A program made the translations under genes and the position numbers. The notes under the pieces were generated by a model. That model saw nothing but the letters and a program-made list of their open reading frames with translations. It searched no databases and had not been told where the DNA came from. Below are positions 36,782-46,414 of a DNA stretch of 64,000 nt, in pieces (positions within the stretch are counted from its first letter, which is position 1; each line of letters begins with the position of its first letter). The DNA comes from Enterocloster clostridioformis (GTDB lineage: Bacteria > Bacillota > Clostridia > Lachnospirales > Lachnospiraceae): positions 2,294,001 to 2,358,000 of the forward strand of contig NZ_JAIWZC010000001.1 in the NCBI RefSeq assembly GCF_020297485.1, read 5' to 3'.

Positions 36782-37873
36782 TTATTCCGGCAGTCTGCCT
36801 TCGTACATAATGGACAGTTCCCCATAGACCTGCCCCCAGTTGCGGATGGGCATGGTCCACTTCTTCGTCGCCTCGAACGTGGCCAGGTACAGAGCCTTTA
36901 AGAGCGCCGTGCTGCCCGGGAACACGCTCCGCTGGCGGTTGAGCTTCCGGTAGGTAGAGTTGAGGCTCTCGATCGCGTTGGTAGTATAGATCACCTTCCT
37001 GACCTCCATGGAAAACTTGAAGATGGGGGATACCACATCCCAGTTGTCATGCCAGCGTTTCATTGAGTTGGGGTACTTTGGCGTCCACTTTTCCGTCACC
37101 TTCTCCAGCGCCTCCAGCGCCTTTTCCTCGTTTGCGGCATGGTAGATGGTTTTCAGGTCCGTGGCAAATGCTTTCCGGTCCTTGTCGGAGACGTATTTCA
37201 GCGTGTTCCGTACCATATGTACGATGCAGCGCTGCTGCTCCGTCTTCGGGAATGCCGCCGTTATGGCTTCCTTAATGCCCGTGAGCCCGTCCGAGCAGAG
37301 AATGAGGATATCCTTCACACCGCGGTTCTTCAACTCGTTCAGAACGCAGAGCCAGTACTTGGAGCTTTCATTCTCCCCGATCTGTATGCTCAGGACTTCC
37401 TTTTTACCTTCCAGCGTAAGGCCGAGGATGACATAGGCGGCAAGCTTGCGGATTACCCCGTCCTCCCGCACGGAATAATGGATTGCGTCGATGTAGACCA
37501 CGGGATAGACTTCCTCCAGCGGGCGGTTCTGCCAGTCTTCAATCTGCGGCAGTATCTTGTCCGTCACGTCCGAGATGAACCCTTCCGAAGCCTCAAAACC
37601 ATAAATGTCCATCAAGGTATCCGAGATTTGGCGGGTTGTCATGCCTTTTGCATACATGGATATGATCTTCTGGTCAATGCCGGAAATGTCCTTCTGGCGC
37701 TTTCTTACCACCTGGGGTTCAAACGTGGACTTCCTGTCCTGGGGCACCTGGATGTCCATGCTCCCGAAGCTGCTGTTGATCCGCTTGGGCTTGTAGCCAT
37801 TGCGGTAATCATCCGAATCCGACCGTTCTGACCTCCCATAGCCGAGATGCTCATCCATCTCCGCTTCCATCAT
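36782..37873 (-). pseudogene. IS256-family transposase, N-terminally truncated
   Basis: 363 residues are readable where family members have about 400. The DDE/MULE core is intact (VVYIDAIHYSVREDG, ILILCSDGLTGIKEAI, RCIVHMVRNTLKYV, VIYTTNAIESLNSTYRKL). The first 30-40 residues are missing because a 32-base solo end of IS66 type 1 begins at 37881. The N-terminal DNA-binding region is probably incomplete, so it is likely inactive. Confidence 0.85.
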
Positions 37874-37880
37874 CTCCTTC

Positions 37881-37912
37881 GTAAGTAAGTAATAATCCGT
37901 ATCTTGACAAAA
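37881..37912 (-). mobile_element. IS66 type 1, 32-base solo end
   Basis: GTAAGTAAGTAATAATCC and the next 14 bases match the right end of the full IS66 copies exactly. The rest of the element is absent, and a different IS66-type left end starts at 37913. Confidence 0.8.
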
Positions 37913-38016
37913 GTAAGCGCCAAATATACCTGCGGATTTTCTAATCCGCCTTCTTCCGCTATAATTGTAGCTGTTAGATACTTAGACTATTTCACTACAA
38001 TTATGGAGGATAGGTT

Positions 38017-38427
38017 ATGGCAGCTACTCGCAAAGCCCGTGTTCCTATGGCAGAACAGATCAGGCTTATCAATGAATGCCGCCAGAGCGGCATGACAGAT
38101 GCTGAATGGTGCCGTGAAAATGACATCGCAGTAAGCACCTTTTATAACTGGGTCAGCCGATGCCGGAAAGCGGCAGCGGAACAGATCCCTGCACCGAATT
38201 ACGGTCATCATGCAGATCCACTTCCAAAACAGGATGTGGTTCCCATTGATATTGTTCCGGATCATCTTCCGGAGCAGCATGCGGCATCACAGATGCAGCA
38301 AATGTACCTTGACAATTCACATACGATTGAAGTGACCATGAAAGATGTGATCATTCGGATCAGCAATGATGCCGACCCTGTCCTTCTTACAAGGACACTC
38401 CGTCTGATCCGGGAGACTTCATGTTAG
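38017..38427 (+). CDS. tnpA: IS66 type 2 TnpA
   Basis: 136 residues with the helix-turn-helix MAEQIRLINECRQSGMTDAE, then WCRENDIAVSTFYNWVSRC. GGAGG precedes the ATG. It overlaps the truncated tnpB start (38421) by TGTTAG-type coupling. Frame intact, but the element is incomplete. Confidence 0.85.
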   Translation: MAATRKARVPMAEQIRLINECRQSGMTDAEWCRENDIAVSTFYNWVSRCRKAAAEQIPAPNYGHHADPLPKQDVVPIDIVPDHLPEQHAASQMQQMYLDNSHTIEVTMKDVIIRISNDADPVLLTRTLRLIRETSC

Positions 38428-38487
38428 GCGATATCTCCGGACTTGAAAAGATCTACATCGTCTGTGGCTTATCCTCTCGATATTTTT
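38421..38487 (+). pseudogene. tnpB: IS66 type 2 TnpB, truncated
   Basis: Only MLGDISGLEKIYIVCGLSSR and two further codons remain before the left end of IS66 copy B. The IYIVCG stretch is the TnpB N-terminal signature. Confidence 0.75.
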
Positions 38488-38547
38488 GTAAGTAGGTAAT
38501 AATCAGTATCTGCAAATTTCCATCCACATTTGATAAGATAAGTTCAA

Positions 38548-38919
38548 ATGATGGAGGTGATACCAATAAATACGAATGACAATGTAACCTCAAAGGCTGA
38601 CCTTTGGGCAGACCGGTTCCATGCTTTTCAGGAAAGCGGTTTATCCCGCAAAGAATGGTGTCAGCAGAATGGAATCCCACAGTCTACACTGGGTTACTGG
38701 ATCCGAAAGCTCCAGTCAGAAGCAGCTGAGACAGAAAGTGCTTCTGATCCGGTGTTTGCAAAGCTCCCTTCGGAACATGAACTCCATTTCAGTACAGCAG
38801 GTACAGGAAAACCTCCTGTGATGCTCTGTCTCCCGGAAAATATCCGGATTGAAGTTGCTGCGGACTGTCCAGCCAGACTGTTGACTGCCCTGCTTCAGGC
38901 CTTAAAGAACTATGCTTGA
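38548..38919 (+). CDS. tnpA: IS66 TnpA (copy B)
   Basis: 123 residues, identical to copy A except for one Ala-to-Val near the C-terminus (IRIEVAADCPARL). Helix-turn-helix intact; same in-gene GGAGGTGA as the other copies. Confidence 0.85.
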   Translation: MMEVIPINTNDNVTSKADLWADRFHAFQESGLSRKEWCQQNGIPQSTLGYWIRKLQSEAAETESASDPVFAKLPSEHELHFSTAGTGKPPVMLCLPENIRIEVAADCPARLLTALLQALKNYA

Positions 38920-39265
38920 TTTTTACGGAAGTACTACAGTCTATCTGGCATGTGGCTGCACGGACCTCCGGAAGAGCTACACTGGTTTAGCGGCCATCAT
39001 CAAACTGAAATTCCATCTCGATCCGTACTCCCGCTGTATGTTCGCGTTCTGCAATCGCAGGCGCACATTGCTCAAGATCCTTCAGTGGGACGGGTCAGGG
39101 TTTTGGATCCTGATGAAACGGCTGGACCGCGATTCCTTCCATTGGCCTGACACACCGGATGAACTGCAGAAAGTTACGCTGAAAGAGATCCATTGGCTGT
39201 GCGATGGTTTATCCCTGAACCCCAGCGGCGCATTTGAAGAACGTCACCCGAAGATCGTCATATGA
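38912..39265 (+). CDS. tnpB: IS66 TnpB (copy B)
   Basis: 117 residues. Differs from copy A by Ser-to-Tyr at residue 5 and Cys-to-Tyr in LRKSYTGLAAI. Overlaps tnpA by eight bases. Confidence 0.9.
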   Translation: MLDFYGSTTVYLACGCTDLRKSYTGLAAIIKLKFHLDPYSRCMFAFCNRRRTLLKILQWDGSGFWILMKRLDRDSFHWPDTPDELQKVTLKEIHWLCDGLSLNPSGAFEERHPKIVI

Positions 39266-39412
39266 GCCCGGATCCTGTCAATTCGCAAAAAGCCGAAAAT
39301 CACTTTGTTTTGGGCGGATTTTCCTCCGTCCCGGAATGCAGTTTCCTATAGGAACGGAATGCTTTTTCTGGTATACTTTCTGGCAGAGATTTCAGAAAGT
39401 TGAGGCTGTGTT

Positions 39413-41062
39413 ATGGATCCGCTTTTTACAGAGGAACAACTGAACAAGATGAGCAGGGAGGATATCATCTCCCTGATGAAAACCATGCAGGAGCATTATC
39501 AGAAACAGGAAACAAAGATCCAGATCCTCGAAGAAAAAACAAAGGAACTGGAATTCCTGAACGCGATGCTTTCTGACCGTCTGACTCTTGCGCAGCGGAA
39601 ACAGTTTGGCCCATCCAGCGAAAAATATGCGGATGGCTATACGCAGCTGAACCTTTTTAACGAGGCAGAGCAGGAAGCAGAGCCTGATGCGCCGGAGCCG
39701 GAAATGGAGGAGATCCATCCGTCTTCCTATAAAAGAAAGAAACGTTCCGGCAAAAAGGAGGAAGATCTTTCCGCCTTTGAGACAACGGAAGTAATTGAGT
39801 ATAAGCTGACCGGCGCGGACCGAAACTGTCCGGACTGCAATACCAAATATAAAGTCGTGACAAAAGAGACGGTGAAGCGCCTGAAGTTTGTGCCTGCACG
39901 GTTTGAAGTGGTGGAGGAGGTCACCTATGTTTACAGCTGCCCAAAATGCGGGGCGATGAAACGTCCGGAAAAGGCGCCTTCCCTTCTCAAAGGCAGTGTG
40001 GCAACACCATCCCTGGTGGCAGGCATCATGAACGCAAAGTATGTGGGCGGCATGCCCCTTGCGCGTCAGGAACGGGAATTCGCCCGTTACGACCTGAACC
40101 TTTCCACAAAGACCATGGCGAATTGGATCATCCAGTGTGCGGACCGGTATCTGCAGCCGCTTTATGAACTGATGAAGGAAGAATTCCTCCGGAGCCGGTA
40201 CGCTCATGGGGATGAAACCCGTGTTCAGGTAATCGATGAGCCGGAACAGAAAGGTTCCACCCAGAACTGGATGTGGGTCTATCTCACTGATGAATACAGC
40301 GGCGCACCCCGGATGGTCCTCTTCCAATACGAAAGAACCCGGGCGGGATATCATCCGGTGGAATTCCTTGGGGATCAGTACCAGGGATATTTCACCTGCG
40401 ATGGATACCAGGCATACCACAGCCTTCCGGAAAGGATCACCGTGACAGGATGCATGGCCCATGCGAGGCGCAGATTTGATGAATCCCTGACCGTTTTGAA
40501 AAAGGACTTTACCAAAGAGCAGCTGAAGGAAACAACCGCATATCAGGCAATGGCACGGATCGGGATGTTCTATAAGATCGAAGAGATGATCCGTGACAAG
40601 TCACCGGAAGAAAGGTATGAAGAGCGTCAAAAGCAGGCAAAGCCGCTTTTAGAGGCTTTTTTCGAGTGGCTTCATACCCTGGAGGATGCTGTGGACAGAT
40701 CTTCTAAGATCGGAGAGGCGGTCCTGTATACGCTGAACCAGGAAACCTATCTGAAAAGGTATCTGGAAGATGGCCATCTGAGTATTGACAATCTAGCTGC
40801 AGAGCGGGCACTGAAAAATTTTGCCATAGGGAGACGCAACTGGCTGTTTGCCAAAAGCATCCGCGGGGCACAGGCCAGTGCGACTGTGTACAGCATCACA
40901 GAAACTGCGCTTCTGAATGGACTGAAGCCATACAACTATCTCACATATGTGATGGAAAAGATGAAAGAACTCGGTGCGTTTCCGGCAAAGGAAGAAATGC
41001 TGGAGCTTCTCCCATGGTCCTCCAATCTGCCTGATGATTGCCGTAGCAAACTTAAAAAGTAA
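39413..41062 (+). CDS. tnpC: IS66 TnpC transposase (copy B)
   Basis: 549 residues. The DDE core and zinc motif are intact. It differs from copy A at a few sites (for example Arg-to-Gln in KTMQEHYQ, Gly-to-Asp in ARYDLNLST, Ser-to-Asn in GRRNWLFA). Confidence 0.93.
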   Translation: MDPLFTEEQLNKMSREDIISLMKTMQEHYQKQETKIQILEEKTKELEFLNAMLSDRLTLAQRKQFGPSSEKYADGYTQLNLFNEAEQEAEPDAPEPEMEEIHPSSYKRKKRSGKKEEDLSAFETTEVIEYKLTGADRNCPDCNTKYKVVTKETVKRLKFVPARFEVVEEVTYVYSCPKCGAMKRPEKAPSLLKGSVATPSLVAGIMNAKYVGGMPLARQEREFARYDLNLSTKTMANWIIQCADRYLQPLYELMKEEFLRSRYAHGDETRVQVIDEPEQKGSTQNWMWVYLTDEYSGAPRMVLFQYERTRAGYHPVEFLGDQYQGYFTCDGYQAYHSLPERITVTGCMAHARRRFDESLTVLKKDFTKEQLKETTAYQAMARIGMFYKIEEMIRDKSPEERYEERQKQAKPLLEAFFEWLHTLEDAVDRSSKIGEAVLYTLNQETYLKRYLEDGHLSIDNLAAERALKNFAIGRRNWLFAKSIRGAQASATVYSITETALLNGLKPYNYLTYVMEKMKELGAFPAKEEMLELLPWSSNLPDDCRSKLKK

Positions 41063-41134
41063 AAAACAGATCTTCCCCCGGTAAGTGCTGGGGGATTTCT
41101 TATTTTGTCAAGATACGGATTATTACTTACTTAC

Positions 41135-41267
41135 GGAGCTTCTCCCATGGTCCTCCAATCTGCCTGATGATTGCCGCAGCAAACTTAAAAAGTAAAAGAC
41201 AGATCCTCCCCCGGTAAGTGCTGGGGGATTTCTTATTTTGTCAAGATACGGATTATTACTTACTTAC
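41135..41267 (+). mobile_element. IS66 type 1, tandem right-end fragment
   Basis: 133 bases repeating the last part of tnpC and the right inverted repeat, placed directly after copy B in the same orientation. It carries its own base changes (AGACAGATCCTCCCCC), so it is an older copy into which copy B or a recombination event landed. Confidence 0.85.
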
Positions 41268-41639
41268 ATCCATACTGGAAACTCCTTTATTTGCTACAAT
41301 AATACTCTAGTTTTCATAAAAAACAAAGAAATTGTTTACATATTCGAAAAATATTCCTATTTTATTAAATTAAGCAACTCAGAATCACTTTCTCAGGATA
41401 GATCGTTCAATTAAGCATAAAATCAAACTTTCTTTGAAAACGCCACTCAGTCTCCACATGTATTGAAGCTGTAAAAAGATTCTCAAAAGGCATAGTCAAA
41501 CCTTTTCGAATTCATTATTGTTCCTCACTGAGAAGACATCAAGTTTCTTTTGAATGCCCTGTCCACATATTCCTTTAAATAATACCATAGAATTTAATAC
41601 TTGTGAAAACTTAGTGCTGTTTCTTTCTATCTACTACCT
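41268..41639. other. AT-rich stretch, nothing recognised
   Basis: About 370 bases of AT-rich sequence between the IS66 end and the RhuM-associated repeat. No frame with a credible start, no strong hairpin, no similarity to the other repeats. Confidence 0.5.
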
Positions 41640-41757
41640 GAATCTTCTTAATTCAGAAATGTTGACATAATTCGACAATTGTCTCCACATTTGTTGAGTG
41701 AATAATAATGATGGCGGGAAGGTATACTCCTCCCCCAGCGGAAACGATATAATCAAC
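41640..41757. repeat. RhuM-associated repeat, copy 2
   Basis: ACATTTGTTGAGTGAATAAT begins the conserved core, which ends GCGGAAACGATATAATCAAC just before the stop codon of the RhuM gene at 41759. It matches copies 1, 3 and 4 over about 70 bases and more loosely over 30 bases further upstream. Confidence 0.75.
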
Positions 41758-41758
41758 T

Positions 41759-42811
41759 TTACTCATCACTTTGCTCTGCTTGATATTCTAATTCTAACAA
41801 ATATTTATCGTAATCTGACATAAATAATCGATCCTGAACAATACGATATTTTTCAAACTCAGTCTCTGCATGAAGCTTTGCCTGCTCTGCACTGACTTTT
41901 CCCGGTCCCATCAGCAGTTCATTCCCATTAAACTCCAGGAATCCGTCAAGGCGCTTTGCCCAGTCCTCCATACTCATCGGTATCCTTCGTTCGGCCTGTA
42001 ACTCCGCATAGTCAAGATAAAGTGAAACGATTCTCTCCAAATAGGACATTTCCTTTTCGCTCAGGTAGTTCTTAGCAACACTTACATCAGCTTTGACGAT
42101 CTTCCCATCCGGCGCTGATTCCCATGTTGTCAAACCCATATGTTCTTTTTCAGCATTTGCACGCTCTACAATCAATTCTGCTGCCGTATGCCGATGTACA
42201 GCCCAATGCATCTTGTTCTGTACCATTTTGAAAAACTGCCGGGTAGTCTTGGCATCTTTGTCGTAATCAAACGCTGTGGCATAGAGATCTGTAACCTTTT
42301 GATAAAACTTGCGCTCAGATAGGCGTATCTCACGAATATTTTCCAGCTGTCGTTCAAAATATTCATCGGTGAACATATGCCCTTTTTTCAGGCGCTCTTT
42401 GTCCATCGTCCAGCCCTGAATTGTATAATCCTTGACAATCTGACCAGCCCATTTGCGGAATCTTACGGCACGGTCGTTGTTAACTTTAAAGCCGACCGCA
42501 ACGATCATTTGAAGGTTATAGTGAATCACTTCCCGGTTCACCTGCCGCAAACCTTCTGTTTGAACTATCCGGAATTTCCGGATAGTTGACTCCTGTGCCA
42601 GTTCACCATCATCATAAATTTTTTTAATATGTTCATTGATTGTACGCACATTTACATCATATAAAGTCGCAAGCATTTTTTGCGTCAGCCAGATATTTTC
42701 ATCCTCATAACGCATTTCAAAGCTATCGTTACTATCCCCGACTGAAGCCACATAAGTCAAATACTCCGCGGCAGAACTGTGTATTGTAATGTCCGTTTTC
42801 CTTTTTGACAT
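41759..42811 (-). CDS. RhuM-family protein
   Basis: 350 residues from the ATG at 42811 (GAGGAGAG six bases before it). Family blocks: ENIWLTQKMLATLYDVNVRT with a helix-turn-helix character, HYNLQMIVAVGFKVNNDRAV, FRKWAGQIVKDYTIQGW, and FYQKVTDLYATAFDYD. RhuM was named in a Salmonella pathogenicity island; its biochemical role is unknown. It sits in islands with restriction and defence genes, as here. The C-terminal YDKYLLELEYQAEQSDE is also found in the remnant at 29.9 kb. Confidence 0.85.
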   Translation of the reverse strand: MSKRKTDITIHSSAAEYLTYVASVGDSNDSFEMRYEDENIWLTQKMLATLYDVNVRTINEHIKKIYDDGELAQESTIRKFRIVQTEGLRQVNREVIHYNLQMIVAVGFKVNNDRAVRFRKWAGQIVKDYTIQGWTMDKERLKKGHMFTDEYFERQLENIREIRLSERKFYQKVTDLYATAFDYDKDAKTTRQFFKMVQNKMHWAVHRHTAAELIVERANAEKEHMGLTTWESAPDGKIVKADVSVAKNYLSEKEMSYLERIVSLYLDYAELQAERRIPMSMEDWAKRLDGFLEFNGNELLMGPGKVSAEQAKLHAETEFEKYRIVQDRLFMSDYDKYLLELEYQAEQSDE

Positions 42812-42918
42812 AAACGACTCTCCTCTCCCCGCTTTGTTCCTTCTTTCCTTGCATTCCCAAAAGAAACTTTCATTCCAAACATTACAAAGACTCAAGAATT
42901 TCCCATTTTAGATCATCT

Positions 42919-43864
42919 CTATAAATTTCGTCTGGCTCGTTCCAAATCATATTTATCAATTGAAATCATTTTCGCAGTTGGCAGATAATGGTGCGAATAA
43001 TATACAATCATACTTGATAAAAAACCTGCCTTACAATTAATAGCCTCTTTTTTTAGTTCAAGATCATTTGTAGAATTTTCTAACCACAACTTCATGATAC
43101 TTTTTGGAAGTTGAAATAAATATACTTGATTCCCTGATCGCAATTCCCAGGGATGAGATGAATTACTCCAATGCAATGTATATGAGTCAGAAAAATCATT
43201 ATTTTCCCTTGTTATCCGGTATAAAAACAACAATTGACCAGAATTTGTTACAGCAACAGCCATACGTCTCCCGATTTCATTAGCGAATTCAATGATTTGA
43301 TTTTCAGCCATATGCACAGCAGGTATTCTATGTCCCCTTATACTATCACCGAAAGAAACATTATCATAACCAAGCAACATCCAAAAATCACTCCAAAAAG
43401 GCATTTTATCAAATTCCAGCAAAGGAATTCTATGCGTTGCTGCAAACTCTTGGGCTTGAACAGTAAATCCGCTGAGTGAAGCGACTGCAACCTGATAAGT
43501 GTAACGTTCATAGGGATAGACAACTCCCGCTCTATTTTGCCTCCTTCGGGCCAAGAGTCTATTTACATCTACAATGTCAAAATGATTAATATCCTCTCTC
43601 AGACCCAGTGTACTTCTTATCATATTCAAACCTACTTTCTTGCGGTAGTCTTTACATTCAATTAACAACCTTGTACAAGAATAAAAAGGAGTTTGAGCTG
43701 GAGGCTCCAATAATACATCTGCATTGTGTGCTTCCCCTAGCCCTTGAATCATTTGGCCAGGAGCCCCATCAAAAATATATAATCCATCGAATTTCACGTC
43801 AGAAAACCCTACATTTATTAAGAATGTGTTTTATAAATAACTCAAACGCTTTTCCAAGTTTCAT
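42919..43864 (-). pseudogene. PD-(D/E)XK restriction-like nuclease, frameshifted
   Basis: Starts at the ATG at 43862-43864 behind AGAGGA: MKLGKAFELFIKHILNK. A one-base shift near 43812 then leads into VGFSDVKFDGLYIFDGAPG, GLGEAHNADVLLEPP and LLIECKDYRKKVGLNMI. The Glu of KAFE, the Asp in HNADV and the ECK lysine make a complete PD-(D/E)XK site across the shift. The rest (about 290 residues) is intact in one frame with GTG at 43797 as an apparent start. It is either a recent pseudogene or a sequencing or programmed shift. It resembles Mrr-like type IV restriction enzymes. Confidence 0.7.
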
Positions 43865-43981
43865 ATTCATCCTCTGTATTATTAATATCTTTTCTATTAT
43901 GCGCTTATAGCAATAAAATACAAATTCAAAATACAAATATTGATTATTTTTCTCTAAAAGGCAACAGACTATGCATTACGT

Positions 43982-45072
43982 TTATCTTTGTTCAAATATT
44001 TTATTTACTGCCAAAATTTCTTTAGCGGTTTCTAATTTTACAGTGTTGTTATATTGTCGAATATAAATATCCTCCCCACAGTATGAAAGTTCATCTTGTT
44101 TCGGTACACATATCCTAATTACTGTCAACCCTTTATAATCTATAATATCAATTTTAGTCAAAACTGCTATTTTTAAGTCTTTTGATAATTTTGACTCTTG
44201 AATAATGCTCAAAACCTTCCTACAGTAGTTTTCCACCGAAATCCCAAGTATTATAGCCTCTCTTTCTACCCCCACTACAAAATGGTTTGATATATTCATT
44301 GGTTCTATTCCATCCAGAATTTTAATTCTTTCAGCATCTTTTTCTTTGTCAGCTACACCAATATATATATAACCCTCACTATCTGGACCGATATTAGCCA
44401 TTGCACATATAGTATGAATAATTTGACTTTCTAATTCTTTATCATATTTCCGGTCATCTGATAATCTTAAAAAACCTTGTTTAAATTCATACCTTGGTGT
44501 TTCAATTTTAGACCTACGAATGGAATTTTCAAAATCTAAAGCTAAACCCGCACCATGATTCAAAGATGATGGCTCCTTCTTTACAAAGGTTCCTCTTATT
44601 AGTCCTTCTGTTAATGCTATATTTTTTTTACGATCTTCAATATTTGTATAATGTGTACTCATCTTAATCTTTGATTGAAGATTTTTTAAGTTTTCAAACA
44701 AACGATTATTATCACATGGTGATAAATCCTCTTTTACTAACATATTATAAAATGCCATAAATAAAGTATAAAATGCATTTTTAATAGGACTTCTTGAATC
44801 AGGATATAAAGTCTTTCTCAAAAAATTATCCTCATTACTTACACTTTCAATTGTATTTTTTAAAACTGAAAATGTATTTTTAATATCTGAAATCAATTTT
44901 TCCTTTTTATATCTCATTAGTGCATTTTCAATATCGACTGCTAACGAAGAATTCTTTTTTCATTCTGTGTCCATACTAATTTTCTCTGATACTTCCTATT
45001 AACAACAATTTGACCATTTCTATATCTACGATATGCTTCTTGTACACTTAAACCACTTGGAATTAAACTCAT
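43982..45072 (-). pseudogene. DUF262 / Schlafen AlbA_2 protein with internal deletion
   Basis: GAGGAGG precedes the ATG at 45070-45072. The reading MSLIPSGLSVQEAYRRYRNG, then RKYQRKLVWTQNEKRIL is a DUF262 (GmrS/ParB-like) N-terminus that meets a stop at 44941 where the body of the domain is missing. From about 44917 a second frame of 311 residues follows: a helical part (SRSPIKNAFYTLFMAFYNML) and a C-terminal AlbA_2 fold (ETPRYEFKQGFLRLSDD, IIHTICAMANIGPDSEGYIY, IGVADKEKD). The two halves probably formed one defence protein. The AlbA_2 part could still be expressed from its internal ATG. Confidence 0.65.
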
Positions 45073-45179
45073 TTATCTTCCTCCTCATTTTACTCATGCG
45101 TTTATAAATATTTCAGACAACTAAAGTTACTATCCATTTTCACTCATAAATTTATGTTCCCCATCATCTCTTTCCGGCA

Positions 45180-45270
45180 TAATTCCACGCAAACTTCGAC
45201 AATTTGTTGAGTGGATAATAATGATGGCAGAAATATATAGTTGCCCCTTGGCGGAACTCCAATAGTAAAC
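45180..45270. repeat. RhuM-associated repeat, copy 3
   Basis: ATTTGTTGAGTGGATAATAA at about 45206, then GATGGCAG and, after a diverged centre, TTGGCGGAACTCCAATAG. It lies behind the RhuM gene ending at 45316. It is the most diverged of the four copies. Confidence 0.65.
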
Positions 45271-45315
45271 ATCCCGCTCAAATGCACAGCAAGCCATTGC
45301 ATACCTACTCAAGAT

Positions 45316-46338
45316 TCATCTTCTATTTCCTCTTTCTTTTCTTACTCTCTTTTTCGCATTCTCACCAACGTCCTTAATAGTTTCCATATATGCCTGCTCC
45401 ACCGGTGAAAGTGTATTTTTTTGGTATTTTCTATACTCTTCCTTTGCCTTTTTCATTGCCTGATCATGACTCACTTTTCCATATCCCGCAAGCAGTTTTC
45501 TATTACCTGACAATAAAATAGCATCCAACTGGTCAATATAATCTTTCATGTACATTGGCTTATGCTCGATTGCATTAATTTCAGCCAAATCAAAATAACC
45601 AGAAACAAGATTATTCAAAACTTTTAATTCTTCCTCATTCAGATAATTTTTTGCAATACTAATATCCTTTAATTCCGGAAGTTCTCCCGAAAATGTAGTA
45701 AGTCCCATAAACGGCTTTTCTGAATCTGCTCGTTCGTATATCACTTCTGCCGCTGTATGGCCATGAGCCGCGAAATGCAGCTTATTCTGCACTATTTTAA
45801 AGAACTCTATTGAATCCTCACTACGAGGATCGTAATCTACACTTGTGGCATATAAATCCAGAACTTGTCGATACAATACCTTTTCAGATGAGCGGATATC
45901 TCTAATACGTTCAAGTAATTCACGCCAGTAATTACCACCGCCATTGCCTTTCAACCTTTCATCATCCATAGTAAAGCCTTTAATCATGTATTCCCTCAAA
46001 CGCTCTGTCGCCCAACGCCGAAATCTCGTGGCAATCGATGATTTTACTCTATATCCAAGTGATATGATCATGTCAAGATTATAAAATGGTATATTCCTTG
46101 CAACTTCTCTATTGCCTTCTTGACGAACCTGTCGGAAATTCCGACAGGTTGACTGCTCATCCAGTTCACCATCTTCGTAAATGTGTTTTATATGCTCGAC
46201 CACATTCGTCCTAGAGGTTTGGTACAAGTCTGCCATTTGCTGTTGACTCAACCAGACGGTTTCATCCTCAATTTTCACCTCTATGTGTGTTAGGCCATCT
46301 TCTGTTTGATAAATAATGATTTCACCTTGATTCTCCAT
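45316..46338 (-). CDS. RhuM-family protein
   Basis: 340 residues, AGGTGATTGA before the ATG. Family blocks: ETVWLSQQQMADLYQTSRTN, PFYNLDMIISLGYRVKSSIA, FRRWATERLREYMIKGFTMD, and KIVQNKLHFAAHGHTAAEVI. It is only moderately similar to the RhuM at 41759 (different N- and C-termini, strongly basic tail KKRVRKERGNRR), so the two are not recent duplicates. It lies about 75 bases downstream of the fused retron gene on the same strand. Function unknown. Confidence 0.85.
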   Translation of the reverse strand: MENQGEIIIYQTEDGLTHIEVKIEDETVWLSQQQMADLYQTSRTNVVEHIKHIYEDGELDEQSTCRNFRQVRQEGNREVARNIPFYNLDMIISLGYRVKSSIATRFRRWATERLREYMIKGFTMDDERLKGNGGGNYWRELLERIRDIRSSEKVLYRQVLDLYATSVDYDPRSEDSIEFFKIVQNKLHFAAHGHTAAEVIYERADSEKPFMGLTTFSGELPELKDISIAKNYLNEEELKVLNNLVSGYFDLAEINAIEHKPMYMKDYIDQLDAILLSGNRKLLAGYGKVSHDQAMKKAKEEYRKYQKNTLSPVEQAYMETIKDVGENAKKRVRKERGNRR

Positions 46339-46414
46339 TCAATCACCTGCCTTTGATCATTTAATATTGTTCATGTCATCACTTGCAGATTATAACTATA
46401 TTCTAATTTTATTG

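Larger units (their letters stand above)
37913..38487 (+). mobile_element. IS66-type element 2, left-end fragment
   Basis: Begins with the inverted repeat GTAAGCGCCAAATATACC, related to the GTAAGCGTCAAA end at 30499. It carries an intact tnpA and the first 22 codons of tnpB, then is cut by IS66 copy B at 38488. Together with 30499-32168 it may represent the two ends of one type-2 element separated by rearrangement. Confidence 0.75.
38488..41134 (+). mobile_element. IS66-family insertion sequence, copy B (2,647 bp)
   Basis: Same length, ends and gene order as copy A, with scattered single-base differences. Left flank ATATTTTT and right flank GGAGCTTC do not match, so no target duplication. 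The right flank is instead a second, partial right end (41135-41267). Confidence 0.93.

Noticed and set aside
39392..40462. A 356-codon frame antisense to IS66 tnpC (also at 57314-58384)
   Set aside because: It is the reverse-strand shadow of the transposase gene; no ribosome site and no independent protein features.
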